The notes beneath the pieces were generated by a model. It did no database searches. It saw only the letters and a list, made by a program, of their open reading frames with translations, and had not been told where the DNA came from. DNA of 64,000 nt from Gracilibacillus kekensis (GTDB taxonomy: Bacteria; Bacillota; Bacilli; Bacillales; Amphibacillaceae), in contig NZ_FRCZ01000005.1 in NCBI RefSeq assembly GCF_900143085.1, forward strand, positions 248,001 through 312,000, read 5' to 3'. Below are positions 45,791 through 55,924 of the stretch, piece by piece (the first letter of the stretch is position 1; each line of letters starts with the position of its first letter). The translations under genes were made by a program, and so were the position numbers.

Positions 45791-46071
45791 CTGAACTCCT
45801 CCTTATTAATATTTATTTCTGTTTGTTTCATTGGAATCCTTTGTAATTCTCACAGATTTACCGGAAACAGTACCAGTCTGTTTGATAGTTTTTATTACTA
45901 TTTTAACATTAAATTCCAATTATTAAGGTGGATTTTTAAATTTTTGAGAGTAACAGATTTTTTGTGCTCAGAAGTTGTGAATACACTATTTATCATAATT
46001 ATTTTCTATATAAGAAATATAAGTTAAAATGGCTATAAGCTAGATTTATAAAGTGTTTCAAAATTAAGGAT

Positions 46072-46707
46072 GTGAAGGTATTGAATTATGTAGCTATTGA
46101 CTTTGAAACTGCAAATCAATCTCGATTTAGTCCTTGCGCAGTGGGACTTGTTGTTTTTAATAAAGAGGAAATCCTTGAAGAATATTACACATTGATTAAC
46201 CCAAACATGGAGTTTGATCCCTATAATTCTATAATTCACGGTATTACAGAAGAGGATGTAATCGGATCACCCACTTTTGATGATATATGGGATGAATTGC
46301 GGACCTATTTAACCAGCCATCTCAGTATTGCTCATAATGCAAGTTTCGATATGAGCGTGTTGAGAAATACGTTAGATCATTTTAACATTACATATCCAGA
46401 GATAGACTACTTATGCACGTATATTATCTCCAAAAATGTTTGGCCTGGATTAATTAATTATAAATTGAACACAATCGCTGAATGGAAAAACATAACATTT
46501 AAGCACCACGATGCCTTAGAAGATGCTAGGGCTGCGGCTAAGATTTTCCAACACGCACTGATTGAGAGTGATGTGGAAATAGCGGACGAGCTAATACAAA
46601 AGCATCGATTTATTCCTGGTAAAATATTTGAAGGTGGTTACACTGCTGCGAAATCACCGAAGAAGTCTCGAAGGAAATCTTTGAAAGTAAATCAACTTAA
46701 TATTTAA
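46072..46707 (+). CDS. DEDDh 3'-5' exonuclease (DnaQ/PolC epsilon-like)
   Basis: The 211-residue exonuclease has all the DEDDh motifs: YVAIDFETAN (Exo I, Asp and Glu), IAHNASFDMSVL (Exo II), and HHDALEDARAAAKIF (Exo III with His and Asp). The basic tail (KSPKKSRRKSLK) may bind nucleic acid. The start is ambiguous: GTG 46072 lies too close to AAGGA, while TTG 46081 has good spacing and gives MNYVAIDFE. It is a stand-alone proofreading-type nuclease, probably in DNA repair or RNA turnover. Confidence 0.88.
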   Translation: MKVLNYVAIDFETANQSRFSPCAVGLVVFNKEEILEEYYTLINPNMEFDPYNSIIHGITEEDVIGSPTFDDIWDELRTYLTSHLSIAHNASFDMSVLRNTLDHFNITYPEIDYLCTYIISKNVWPGLINYKLNTIAEWKNITFKHHDALEDARAAAKIFQHALIESDVEIADELIQKHRFIPGKIFEGGYTAAKSPKKSRRKSLKVNQLNI

Positions 46708-46757
46708 AAAAACACCTTTCTAATCAATTAATCATTCGATTAGAAAGGTGTTTTTGC
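46707..46757. terminator. Bidirectional terminator
   Basis: AAAAACACCTTTCTAATC and GATTAGAAAGGTGTTTTT form a long perfect stem with A/T runs on both sides. It is shared by the convergent exonuclease and exporter genes. Confidence 0.9.
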
Positions 46758-46785
46758 TTTCATAGATTCATATGTTCAAAAACTA

Positions 46786-48003
46786 TTAATTATTATTTCC
46801 GTCATCTACTTTTAATGAACCTTTTCTAGCTAATAGATAATAAGATAAAAAAGCCAGAAAGCTTGCTGAGAAGATAATAATCCCCATTGGAATAGCTGTA
46901 TGTTCTCCTGCAATTCCTACAAGTGGAGCCGTAAATGAACCAAGTAAAAATGGTAGTACACCTAATAGTGCAGACGCACTTCCGGCAATATGTCCCTTTG
47001 TTTCCATAGCCAAAGAAAAAGCCGATGTTGCAATAATACTGATGGAAGTTACTAAAAAGAAAATTGGAATAGCAACGGCAATTAATGGTGCATCCAACAG
47101 TAACGCTATTAGCAATACAATTGCTGAAGAATTAGAAAGCAGTAACCCGATCTTAAGAAACGTTTTCTCAGAAAGTGCTCCCGAAAATCGTCCAACAATC
47201 TGGGTTCCCATCATTAAGCCAAAACCATTTACTCCAAATAACAAACTAAATACTTGTGGTGATACACCATAAATATTTTGATAGACAAAAGAAATACCTG
47301 ATACATAAGCGAAGATTCCAGCAATGGTAAAGCCTTGTGTGAATGCATAACCTGAAAATTCACGGTCCTTTAATAAAGAGCCAAAGTTGCTGACAACTTG
47401 TTTAAAGTTACTCGGTATTCGTTTTTCAGTTGGTAATGTTTCCTCCAGTTTTAACGATACAACGACCGTTAGAATAAGACCAATACATGCTAAAACTATG
47501 AAAATTATTTGCCAGTTTGCAAAGGTAAGAATTCCGGCACCTATAACTGGAGCAATGATGGGACCAAGATTTCCTACTAGCATTAATAATGCAAAAAATT
47601 TCGTGAGTTCCCTTCCACTGTAGAGATCACGAACAATCGCCCTTGATATCACAAGTCCACCAGCAGCAGAGAAGCCTTGCATAAAACGAGCTGCAATTAA
47701 TACATAAATGTTAGGAGCAAAAGCACATATTATAGAAGATAGTAAGTATAAAAACAAAAAACTTAATAAGGGCTTACGACGTCCTTGTACATCACTCATC
47801 GGTCCTATAACTAATTGCCCCAACCCTAATCCTAACAAGCACGTGGTTAAGCTAATTTGTACCAAAGAGGCATTCGTATTAAACTCATTTACAATTGTCG
47901 GAAATGAAGGCAAATATGTATCGATCGTAAAAGGGCCTAGAAGTGCCAATGACCCCAATAATAAAGCAACCTGTAAACGTTTCGTCTTGGATAGTGTATT
48001 CAA
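46786..48003 (-). CDS. Bcr/CflA-type MFS drug exporter
   Basis: This 12-helix major facilitator transporter of about 405 residues has PFTIDTYLPSFPTIVNEF near the start, the loop motif GPMSDVQGRRKPLL between helices 2 and 3, and the antiporter-like GLVISRAIVRDLYSG. These are typical of the Bcr/CflA subfamily, which exports drugs such as bicyclomycin in exchange for protons. TTG 48003 has AAAGGTGA at good spacing. A GTG 12 bases upstream overlaps that site. The natural substrate is unknown. Confidence 0.9.
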   Translation of the reverse strand: MNTLSKTKRLQVALLLGSLALLGPFTIDTYLPSFPTIVNEFNTNASLVQISLTTCLLGLGLGQLVIGPMSDVQGRRKPLLSFLFLYLLSSIICAFAPNIYVLIAARFMQGFSAAGGLVISRAIVRDLYSGRELTKFFALLMLVGNLGPIIAPVIGAGILTFANWQIIFIVLACIGLILTVVVSLKLEETLPTEKRIPSNFKQVVSNFGSLLKDREFSGYAFTQGFTIAGIFAYVSGISFVYQNIYGVSPQVFSLLFGVNGFGLMMGTQIVGRFSGALSEKTFLKIGLLLSNSSAIVLLIALLLDAPLIAVAIPIFFLVTSISIIATSAFSLAMETKGHIAGSASALLGVLPFLLGSFTAPLVGIAGEHTAIPMGIIIFSASFLAFLSYYLLARKGSLKVDDGNNN

Positions 48004-48285
48004 AATTTGTGTCACCTTTCTAAAAATGTCTATTGTGTTAATTGCTAAAATTCACTTGAATTACAAGAATCATTTATACCGCTTTCAATAGTGTATTACT
48101 TTAAGCAAATTATTTCACTAATTATGCTTCTCTATTTTTATTTAAAAAAGAATAACACTGTTAGCTCTTAACTCTAAACTGTTCTGCACAAAAAAATTCT
48201 CCCCAAAACAGCTACTAAAGTTACTATGTTTCGGAGAGAATAAAATACTTTACAGATACTTAATATCTACAATTAAACAGAAAAA
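48004..48285. other. Gap between the exporter and methyltransferase genes
   Basis: No gene seen. The exporter promoter is probably here. A short inverted repeat CTCCCCAAAACA...TGTTTCGGAGAG around 48200-48238 may terminate the methyltransferase operon. Confidence 0.4.
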
Positions 48286-48855
48286 TTAATCACTCTTCTG
48301 CGCAACAAGCATGTACAGAAATTCTGCTGGGGAAAATTTCTCTGTTATCTCTAATCCGGCATCTTTTATCTCTTGCTCCATTCCTTCCAAAGTAATTCTC
48401 GGTGCTTTCTCAGAATTTCCTTTTGGTTCAAGCTCCAGACAGATTAGATAGCCCTCTTCTTTTAATAGATTTTTCATTTGCTTTAACAACGGGGCCAATG
48501 GCTTAATTTCATGCAATACGAGAGAAGCAATGATTATATCGATCGATTTTTTAGGTAAAGGTAGTGCTTCAATACTTCCTTCTACTGGAACAATATTTGT
48601 AAGCTGATGCTCCAAGGCTTTCTCTTTGATTATTTCCAGCATGCTAGCATCTAAATCAAGTGCGTATACAGTGCCCTTGGTTTCTTCCGCTACAGGGATG
48701 GAAAAATAACCGGTTCCCGCGCCAAAGTCCAATATGGTATCTGATTCTTTCACAGGAATCCTATTCAGTAATTGTTCTGGGGAAAATGCTTTTCTTCGTT
48801 CGGGACTTTCCAAGTACGATACCTTATTATTTTTATGTTTGCCATGCTTCTGCAT
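48286..48855 (-). CDS. Class I SAM-dependent methyltransferase
   Basis: This 189-residue methyltransferase has motif I ILDFGAGTGYFSIPVAEE, an acidic loop (ALDLDASM), and the post-I block IIIASLVLHEI. The small size, typical of UbiE/Methyltransf_11 members, suggests a small-molecule or arsenite-like substrate. It is the third gene of an Rrf2-reductase-methyltransferase run (28 bases from the previous gene). The substrate cannot be read. Confidence 0.85.
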   Translation of the reverse strand: MQKHGKHKNNKVSYLESPERRKAFSPEQLLNRIPVKESDTILDFGAGTGYFSIPVAEETKGTVYALDLDASMLEIIKEKALEHQLTNIVPVEGSIEALPLPKKSIDIIIASLVLHEIKPLAPLLKQMKNLLKEEGYLICLELEPKGNSEKAPRITLEGMEQEIKDAGLEITEKFSPAEFLYMLVAQKSD

Positions 48856-48882
48856 ATAGATGCTCCTTTTCTAAATGATTTT

Positions 48883-49788
48883 TTAGTTGAATTTTTCTTC
48901 TATCAATGCTGCGTTCACAGCAATAGCAGCCATCGAGCCTTCTCCTGCAGCAATAATTAATTGAGAGGGACCTGCAATTCTTGTGTCCCCACAAGCATAT
49001 ACGCCTTCTGTATTTGTGCGTTGCCAGTCATCCGTTACAATTCCACCCTGCTCATTTAATGTATATTCAAGTGAAGAATCAAAGGAAGCTGCCTGTTTCC
49101 ATTCCGCCGCGATAAACCCTCCTTCACGCAGTACGGTTGTTTGATCCTCCAATTGGATTTGTTCAAGCATGCCCTTTTCGCCAATAAAAGTGGCGATCTG
49201 CTTTTCATTAATACTGATACCTTTGCTTTGTAGCAATTCTTTCTCCTCTAATGAGTGTATTTTATTGCCATTGGTAAAAACAATGAGATCGTTCGTCCAA
49301 TTGGATACCACTTTCGCCATATGAAACGCCTTTTGATCATCCGCGATCACTGCCAGCGGACGATCCCTTAATTCCCATCCATCACAGAACGGACAACTGA
49401 ACAGGCTCTTACCGTAAAATTCTTTGACCCGCGGTATATCAGGAAGCTCTTCCTTAAATCCAGTTGCCAGTATGATTTTTTTTGCGTAATATTCTTCTCC
49501 ATTTTCAGTCTCTACCAGGAATAAGTTGTTCTCTTTCTTTATATGATGAACGCGTAGCTTTTCGATCGAAACATCCGGATACCTGCTTAATTCCTCTTGG
49601 GCTATCCTTTTAAATTCCTGTGGATCGATACCGTCTCTTGTGATAAACCCATGAGACTCGGAAGTCACAGCATTTCTCGGTTTATTGTCATCAAACAGAA
49701 TTGTTTTACGTCTTGATCTTCCAAGTACTAAAGCAGCATTCAATCCAGCCGGTCCTCCACCAATCACAGCGCAATCTAATACCATCAT
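48883..49788 (-). CDS. Thioredoxin-reductase-like FAD/NAD(P) oxidoreductase
   Basis: The 301-residue flavoprotein has an FAD motif VIGGGPAGLNAALVLG, a redox pair CPFCDGWE near residue 137, and a C-terminal FAD block (GVYACGDTR). The second nucleotide-binding motif (IADDQKAFHMAK) lacks the canonical GxGxxA, so this is a TrxR-like reductase with an altered pyridine-nucleotide site. ATG 49788 follows AAAGGAG. It is co-transcribed with the Rrf2 regulator (22-base gap). The substrate is unknown. Confidence 0.87.
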   Translation of the reverse strand: MMVLDCAVIGGGPAGLNAALVLGRSRRKTILFDDNKPRNAVTSESHGFITRDGIDPQEFKRIAQEELSRYPDVSIEKLRVHHIKKENNLFLVETENGEEYYAKKIILATGFKEELPDIPRVKEFYGKSLFSCPFCDGWELRDRPLAVIADDQKAFHMAKVVSNWTNDLIVFTNGNKIHSLEEKELLQSKGISINEKQIATFIGEKGMLEQIQLEDQTTVLREGGFIAAEWKQAASFDSSLEYTLNEQGGIVTDDWQRTNTEGVYACGDTRIAGPSQLIIAAGEGSMAAIAVNAALIEEKFN

Positions 49789-49810
49789 ATCCACTCCTTT
49801 ATTAAAATGT

Positions 49811-50206
49811 TTACTTAGATTCAGCCTTTTTAGCAATATCGATCAACAGCTTTGATTCCAGTTCACTTTTCATATTCTCTTCTGCCTGAGTCATGACGTT
49901 CTCAATCAAACATCCTTCATGATGAATGGAGCATTCGAAAAGATTTGTGTCTCCCTCAACTGCATAGATCACATCCAAGAATGATATGTTATGCTTTGTT
50001 CTGGAGATCTTATAGCCTCCCTTCGCTCCTGGTGTCGACTCGATCAAACCAGCCTTCGTAAGTTTGGTTAGTATTTTAGAAAGATATGTTGGGGATAGAT
50101 CTTGCATTTGTGCTAATTCTTGCACTCCCACCGAACTTCTCTCAGGCTGCAACATTAAATGGACCATTGTATGCAGGGCGTAGTTTGTTGCGTTTGAATA
50201 CTTCAT
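49811..50206 (-). CDS. Rrf2-family transcriptional regulator
   Basis: The 131-residue regulator has an N-terminal winged helix (YALHTMVHLML...VQELAQMQDLSPTYLSKIL, then GLIESTPGAKGGYKISR). It keeps only two Cys in ECSIHHEGC, not the three of Fe-S-binding IscR/NsrR, so thiol chemistry or another signal is more likely. AGGGGAG is upstream. A strong dyad at 50230-50253 overlaps its promoter region, which fits autoregulation of the three-gene operon. It is probably a redox sensor controlling the reductase. Confidence 0.9.
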   Translation of the reverse strand: MKYSNATNYALHTMVHLMLQPERSSVGVQELAQMQDLSPTYLSKILTKLTKAGLIESTPGAKGGYKISRTKHNISFLDVIYAVEGDTNLFECSIHHEGCLIENVMTQAEENMKSELESKLLIDIAKKAESK

Positions 50207-50229
50207 ATATAATCTCCCCTTTCATAAAA

Positions 50230-50253
50230 AGATATTAAAGACTCTTAATATCT
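50230..50253. promoter_or_regulatory. Operator-like dyad upstream of the Rrf2 gene
   Basis: AGATATTAA and TTAATATCT are perfect 9-base arms separated by 6 bases, 24 bases before the Rrf2 start and next to a TATTAT-like -10 on the minus strand. Confidence 0.7.
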
Positions 50254-50450
50254 ATAATATAGAAATCTTATCACCTTCAATATAGGAAGTCAAAAAAGAT
50301 GATTTTCGCTTTTTTATATCCCCTTCTATTTAGATAAAGCAATTGCTCCATCAAGGGCATGAAATGCAGAAATTCCAAATACGAGGGATTTTAACATCGA
50401 CTTGATCTAATTTTTACTTTTTGTGCCATTTAAAAAGAATCACGGACGAC

Positions 50451-50494
50451 AAAACCCTCATGGAATGATTTTCTTAATCCTTGAGGGTTTTTTA
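50451..50494. terminator. Terminator after the GNAT gene
   Basis: AAAACCCTCA and TGAGGGTTTT form a 10-bp stem around a 21-base loop, with A and T runs on both flanks. Confidence 0.75.
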
Positions 50495-50534
50495 CGATGT
50501 TTGATTCATAAAAATATCCAATATTCTTCAATCA

Positions 50535-50951
50535 TCAATTAATAGAATACTCACTTTTGTACTGCATCGTTTGTACATCAGAAAATCCAAATTTTCTATA
50601 AAGGTTATGTGCATCTTTTGTAAATAAACCAAAAGTCTTCACTTGATTCTGCGGATGCTCCATAATACATTGAAACAACCATTTACCTAGGCCTTTCCCA
50701 CGATGATCCGGATGAATAATCACATCACAAATCCATGAAAATACAATATTGTCCGTAATTACTCTTGCAAAACCTACCTGTACTTCTCTCTCAAAAACAC
50801 CAAAACAAATGGAGCTTTTCATACTTTGAACAATCACTTCTTTAGATCGATCATAAGCCCAATAACTTTTGGATAACATGTCAAAAATCACATCTGTATC
50901 CATTTTTTCTTGATTATCACTAACTTTATAGTGATTTCTGTACCACTCCAT
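50535..50951 (-). CDS. GNAT-family N-acetyltransferase
   Basis: The 138-residue acetyltransferase has the acetyl-CoA loop IHPDHRGKGLGKWLF and the C-terminal AHNLYRKFGFSD block. AAGGAGG precedes the ATG. It is divergent from a MocR regulator gene with 114 bases between, so that regulator may control it. The acceptor is unknown. Confidence 0.88.
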   Translation of the reverse strand: MEWYRNHYKVSDNQEKMDTDVIFDMLSKSYWAYDRSKEVIVQSMKSSICFGVFEREVQVGFARVITDNIVFSWICDVIIHPDHRGKGLGKWLFQCIMEHPQNQVKTFGLFTKDAHNLYRKFGFSDVQTMQYKSEYSIN

Positions 50952-51065
50952 AAAATTACCTCCTTAGAATTTCTCTTGGTATAATGGAAGTATAATAACT
51001 TTAATAAATTTAGAAAATCTCTTTTTTTATCATCTGTATAGGTACAGAAGAGGAGGTAACAGTTA

Positions 51066-52451
51066 ATGACCACCAAGTATCATCAGATAACGAATGACAT
51101 AAAACAGAAGATCCTTAACGGAATAATAAAATCTGGAACTAAGCTTCCTTCTATTAGACATTTATCTGAACAGTATGACTGCAGCAAGAATACGGTAATA
51201 AGAGCCTATAGCGAACTTGAAAGGCAACATTTAATCTATTCGATACCGAAGAGTGGATTTTTTGTGGTAAATGATGCTAATCCATCAGATGATTTGCCGA
51301 ATAATAGTCTAATTGATTTTCTTTCGGCGGGGCCAGATAAAGAAGCCATGCCTTACGAGGATTTTCAACATTGTTTAAATCAAGCAATAAATCTATATAA
51401 AGGAGCGCTTTTTTCATATTCACATCAGCAAGGGTTTCTATCCTTACGAAAAGAAATTACAAAGCATTTACAAGATCAACAGGTCTTTACAACTCCTGAT
51501 CGATTGTTTATTTTATCTGGCGTACAACAAGCTATAGACTTACTTGTACCTATTCCATTTCCTAATGGTAAAACTAACATTCTTGTCGAACAACCTACTT
51601 ACTTTGGAATAGTTGAATCCGTTCAACTCCGTAATATTAAAACATTTGGAATTGAAGTCACTATGCAAGGTATAGATCTAAATCGATTAGAATATATGTT
51701 TCGCCATAATGACATTAAATTTTTTTATATCATTCCTAGATTTCATAACCCACTTGGTCACAGTTATACAAATGAAGAAAAAAGAAAGATAGTAGAACTC
51801 GCAAACAAGTACGATGTTTATATTGTGGAGGATGATATATTTGGAGACCTTGAACTTGATACAAAATCTGACCCGATATTTTCTTATGACCCAAACGGAA
51901 GAGTAATTTATCTAAAAAGCTTCTCCAAAATAATGCTACCTGGTTTAAGAATAGGTGTTGCTGTATTACCTGAACTTTTAATAAATACTTTTTCTCGTCA
52001 TAAATTTAGTAATGATTTGTTTTGTACAACCATTTCTCAAGGGGCATTAGAGCTTTATTTAAAAAGTGGCATGTTTAATGGACATACAGAACGAATCAAA
52101 CAATTATATCGAACAAAAATGGATAAAGCCAAAAGTGCATGTGAACGATACTTATCACCTCTAAAATACGATTTCACTAAGCCTGATACTGGTTTTTATT
52201 TATCGATCTATTTACCAAAAAAAGTTCCAGCCAAAAGATTAGTATCTGCTTTACAACATGAAAATGTCTTGGTAGATAATGCAGAAAGAATGTATTTATC
52301 AGAATTCCAGAAAAATAATTTGATTAGGTTGAGTATTTCCCAAGCAGATACGAGTCAAATAGCTCAGGGTATAGAAACAATTGCGAAACACATCAATATC
52401 CTTAACAATAAAGAAGTTAGCTTTATCGATAGCACAAATCACCTATTATAA
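51066..52451 (+). CDS. MocR-type regulator (GntR helix-turn-helix plus aminotransferase fold)
   Basis: The 461-residue fusion has an N-terminal GntR winged helix (about 1-70; SGTKLPSIRHLSEQYDCSKN) and a fold-type-I PLP aminotransferase domain (about 100-440), with the cofactor-binding Lys in YLKSFSKIMLPGLRIG. MocR proteins use PLP or an amino-acid adduct as the effector. GAGGAGG precedes the ATG. It is divergent from the GNAT gene, a plausible target. Confidence 0.92.
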   Translation: MTTKYHQITNDIKQKILNGIIKSGTKLPSIRHLSEQYDCSKNTVIRAYSELERQHLIYSIPKSGFFVVNDANPSDDLPNNSLIDFLSAGPDKEAMPYEDFQHCLNQAINLYKGALFSYSHQQGFLSLRKEITKHLQDQQVFTTPDRLFILSGVQQAIDLLVPIPFPNGKTNILVEQPTYFGIVESVQLRNIKTFGIEVTMQGIDLNRLEYMFRHNDIKFFYIIPRFHNPLGHSYTNEEKRKIVELANKYDVYIVEDDIFGDLELDTKSDPIFSYDPNGRVIYLKSFSKIMLPGLRIGVAVLPELLINTFSRHKFSNDLFCTTISQGALELYLKSGMFNGHTERIKQLYRTKMDKAKSACERYLSPLKYDFTKPDTGFYLSIYLPKKVPAKRLVSALQHENVLVDNAERMYLSEFQKNNLIRLSISQADTSQIAQGIETIAKHINILNNKEVSFIDSTNHLL

Positions 52452-52461
52452 TAAATTTTAA

Positions 52462-52490
52462 AAGGCGAATCATTTGGATGATTCGCCTTC
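52462..52490. terminator. Terminator after the MocR gene
   Basis: AAGGCGAATCAT and ATGATTCGCCTT pair perfectly over 12 bp with a 4-base loop. The flanks are moderately T-rich. Confidence 0.8.
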
Positions 52491-52554
52491 TTAACGAATA
52501 AACACTATTGCTAGCTGATGTGCTTATGAAACATTCGCTGGGGTATTATTGCTC

Positions 52555-53304
<750 letters not shown>

Positions 53305-53385
53305 TCACTTTTTATATTATTTTATGATAAGCATCTCTCATTAAAAAGGACAGAAGCTTGGAATGAATACAAGCTCCTGCCAAAG

Positions 53386-53841
53386 TTATGTTCTTGTGAA
53401 TCCCTCTTCCTCTAAAAAGGCTCTAGCCTCATTATATGAACGAAAGGTACCATCAAGATTTCGACCGGCAAAAACATTCCATAAATCCCCTTCGTTCACT
53501 AAAAGGAGCGAATGTTTTTCTGAATTAATCCAATACTCTTCAATCGGAGCTTCAGCGACTGCTGTTAGTGCCAATGATTCAATTGATTTTTGAATGACTG
53601 TACGTAATTCCGTTTCAGAAAAGTCTCTTATATTAATCATGCCTTTGTGATCTGTATCATAGTCATTCAGATATTCTGCATAAACAAATCCATTTCCATT
53701 GGGATGCAAATGATATACAACATTCTTTTTATCATCAGCACTTTCTTCATAATGAAAATTAACTCGATTCATCGATACATTATGTCTTGTTAATTCAGGA
53801 AAAGATTCAACTATTTTTAATTTTTGTTCAAAAGTTAACAT
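53386..53841 (-). CDS. Conserved-looking protein of unknown function
   Basis: This 151-residue soluble protein of mixed alpha/beta character has a beta-rich middle (VVYHLHPNGNGFVYAEYLND) and a C-terminus that ends SYNEARAFLEEEGFTRT. A suitable AGGTAAC-type site precedes the ATG. It is transcribed toward map with a 90-base gap. No family recognised. Confidence 0.65.
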   Translation of the reverse strand: MLTFEQKLKIVESFPELTRHNVSMNRVNFHYEESADDKKNVVYHLHPNGNGFVYAEYLNDYDTDHKGMINIRDFSETELRTVIQKSIESLALTAVAEAPIEEYWINSEKHSLLLVNEGDLWNVFAGRNLDGTFRSYNEARAFLEEEGFTRT

Positions 53842-54073
53842 GTTACCTCCATTTTTGAATCAGATATGATTAATCTAAATTATACCACTAAAGTGGAACA
53901 TCACCAAAACCTTGTAGTTTTCTTAGACATTTAAACACTTTAGGTTAATATTATTAATTAGCTAAAAAAGGTGAGAATGCCTTCGTATAACTTAGCAATA
54001 ATTTAGAGATAATAAAATATCAATAATAAAGTGTTCTAAAACACCCTAATTAAATCACGGAGGATGAATAACT

Positions 54074-54226
54074 ATGACCAAAAATCGTAAAGGACCGAAA
54101 CAACAGGCACAACCTAATTTACCCAAAAGCGTACAACAGCCCTACGATGAACCATTATCAGGTTCACATAAAGTAAAAAATAAAAACCATTCCCGACAAA
54201 AAAATCATGCATCACATGACATGTGA
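54074..54226 (+). CDS. sspP: Small acid-soluble spore protein P (SspP family)
   Basis: This 50-residue spore-core protein was found by reading the sequence. [20 protein letters not shown] then KNHASHDM is the typical SspP C-terminus. GGAGGATG-type ribosome site upstream, terminator downstream. It marks the organism as an endospore former. Expression should be forespore-specific, but I could not confirm a sigma-G promoter. Confidence 0.88.
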   Translation: MTKNRKGPKQQAQPNLPKSVQQPYDEPLSGSHKVKNKNHSRQKNHASHDM

Positions 54227-54275
54227 GAAACCTATTCAGTAAGAATTTATTCTACAGTCAGGTCATTTGCAAAAT

Positions 54276-54318
54276 AAAAAGTTGCTACATTTTATTCATA
54301 AATCTGTAGCAACTTTTT
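54276..54318. terminator. Bidirectional terminator after sspP
   Basis: AAAAAGTTGCTACA and TGTAGCAACTTTTT form a 14-bp stem with a 15-base loop. It is shared with the convergent small gene ending at 54317. Confidence 0.85.
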
Positions 54319-54613
54319 AAAATTTTTTATTAAAAGTCAAATCTCTCAGCCAATAATCAACAATCACAGTAGCGTGTTCGAGTTCAATCGTTTCTTTTAT
54401 ATACGTAATAAATGTATCGAAATCCGATTGCGTTATATCTTTATGGTCTTTTTCAAACGTTACAACAATCATAGGTTTTCCTACTGCTATGTCATAACTA
54501 ACATATATATATCTAGTATCTCCAAAATGTTCTACTATATATTTTTCAATTCTGGGTGTTATTTCAAGTTCCGAGTGTTTTTCTTGTTTTTCTATGATGA
54601 TCGAATCTTCCAT
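54317..54613 (-). CDS. Small protein of unknown function
   Basis: This 98-residue acidic protein has alternating strands and helices (YIYVSYDIAVGKPMIVVTFE). Its ATG abuts the stop codon of the preceding DUF3139-like gene, so translation is coupled. No family recognised. Confidence 0.6.
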   Translation of the reverse strand: MEDSIIIEKQEKHSELEITPRIEKYIVEHFGDTRYIYVSYDIAVGKPMIVVTFEKDHKDITQSDFDTFITYIKETIELEHATVIVDYWLRDLTFNKKF

Positions 54614-54910
54614 TCAATTCATTTTTTTATCATAATACACGATAAAGCTTTCATTTGTATCCATGTTTTGAACTGTTATTCCATGTTCAAAATAACCATA
54701 ATGTTTAAAGTCAGTGGAAGACGAAATAGTTTGTATTTCATAATTCATATCTTGATAGTTTTCAGCTAAATAATGTTTTGTTTGTCTAATAGCTTCGTCT
54801 TGCTCTTTATTGTTAAGTATAACGTTTATTTTAAAAGCTAAAACGATTAAAAAGATAAGTGCTATAATTCCACTAAGAATGTATATAGATCTTTTAATTC
54901 CTTTTTTCAT
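54614..54910 (-). CDS. Single-helix membrane protein (DUF3139-like)
   Basis: The 98-residue protein (from ATG 54910, with GGGAAAGG upstream) has one N-terminal membrane helix (residues 9-28) and a short extracytoplasmic domain (KHYLAENYQDMNYEIQTISS). The size and layout fit DUF3139. It is the first gene of a two-gene operon. Confidence 0.65.
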   Translation of the reverse strand: MKKGIKRSIYILSGIIALIFLIVLAFKINVILNNKEQDEAIRQTKHYLAENYQDMNYEIQTISSSTDFKHYGYFEHGITVQNMDTNESFIVYYDKKMN

Positions 54911-55008
54911 AAGAATTTTCCTTTCCCTATTTTCACTTTTATAATCCACTCCTTTCTTCTATAATAAACGATTTTGTTTTTTATTCTACTTTTTTCAAAA
55001 AAATTATA

Positions 55009-55101
55009 TCGTACAAAAGGCGATAGACACAGCTGCAATTTTGAACGATAAATGAATATATCGACCAAAAGGAGAGCTTCTCGACTACGCTTTTGTACGA
55101 T
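55009..55101. repeat. 93-base element with 14-base inverted ends
   Basis: ATCGTACAAAAGGCG (55009-55023) and CGCTTTTGTACGAT (55088-55101) are inverted repeats with one gap. They enclose about 65 bases. Flanking DNA continues as a recognisable non-genic repeat (translating REALLLVDIFIYRSKLQLCL). It looks like a small MITE-like or structured intergenic repeat. Confidence 0.55.
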
Positions 55102-55351
55102 AAAAGGCATATAGTCCAGAAGGAGTGCGCCTCCGTGTGTTTCAGCAATTAATGTGCTGTGGTGATATAAATGAAAAGTGTAAAACAAATAAAAGGTACC
55201 TTCCACAGTACTCATAGGCTTTTATATACTGCAAGTAAATCTTGTATCACTAAAGTAACGAGTTTTCTTGCGAACAAATTAAAAACTATCATAAGAAGGT
55301 TTAATTTGGGAATGATATAGATAATTCAATTGTATTAAGGTGGATCTTATT

Positions 55352-55924
55352 ATGACCAGTGAACAAGGAAAACAATTAAAGGAAATAATCAGTCACCAAG
55401 ACGAAACGGTTAGAATGTGGTTAGAGTACTGGAAGGCATTTTCTAGCATACAAACATGGCATTTTTGGGGAATTGTACTTATGTTAATCATTCCGCTTAT
55501 CGTTATTTATTTTTGTATTGACAAAAGAAACGCATTTCACATAGGTTTCTATGGTTTTAATATTCATACCTGGTTTACATATTCTGACGCTATAGCAATG
55601 AGGACTTCACATGTTGTCTATCCTTTTCAGGTAGCACCAATCTTACCTGTTAATTTTGCATTAGATGCATCTTTAGTTCCAGTTGCTTTCATGTTGCTGT
55701 ACCAATGGTGTCTAAATCGGCAAAAAAATGTGCTGCTGTATGGTATTCTTCTGAGTGCTATTTTCTCTTTTGTTTTTAAGCCATTGTTAGTCTTATTGGA
55801 TTTTATGCAATTAAATAAAGGTATGAATTACTTTTATCTTTTTTTAAATTATTTACTTATCTTATTTCTTTCAATCATTATAACGAAGCTCTTCTCCTAT
55901 TTTAAAAAGAAAGGAACAGAATAA
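55352..55924 (+). CDS. CBO0543-family membrane protein
   Basis: The 190-residue membrane protein has five or so hydrophobic helices and the family-typical WLEYWKAFSSIQTWHFWG start and LPVNFALDASLVPVAFML block. ATG 55352 follows AAGGTGG; a GTG 12 bases earlier is part of that site. Members are common in spore formers and uncharacterised. Confidence 0.78.
   Translation: MTSEQGKQLKEIISHQDETVRMWLEYWKAFSSIQTWHFWGIVLMLIIPLIVIYFCIDKRNAFHIGFYGFNIHTWFTYSDAIAMRTSHVVYPFQVAPILPVNFALDASLVPVAFMLLYQWCLNRQKNVLLYGILLSAIFSFVFKPLLVLLDFMQLNKGMNYFYLFLNYLLILFLSIIITKLFSYFKKKGTE

Noticed and set aside
54907-55215. Minus-strand 102-codon frame over the repeat
   Set aside because: It runs through the inverted-repeat element and has no ribosome site. 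The peptide looks like translated repeat DNA.
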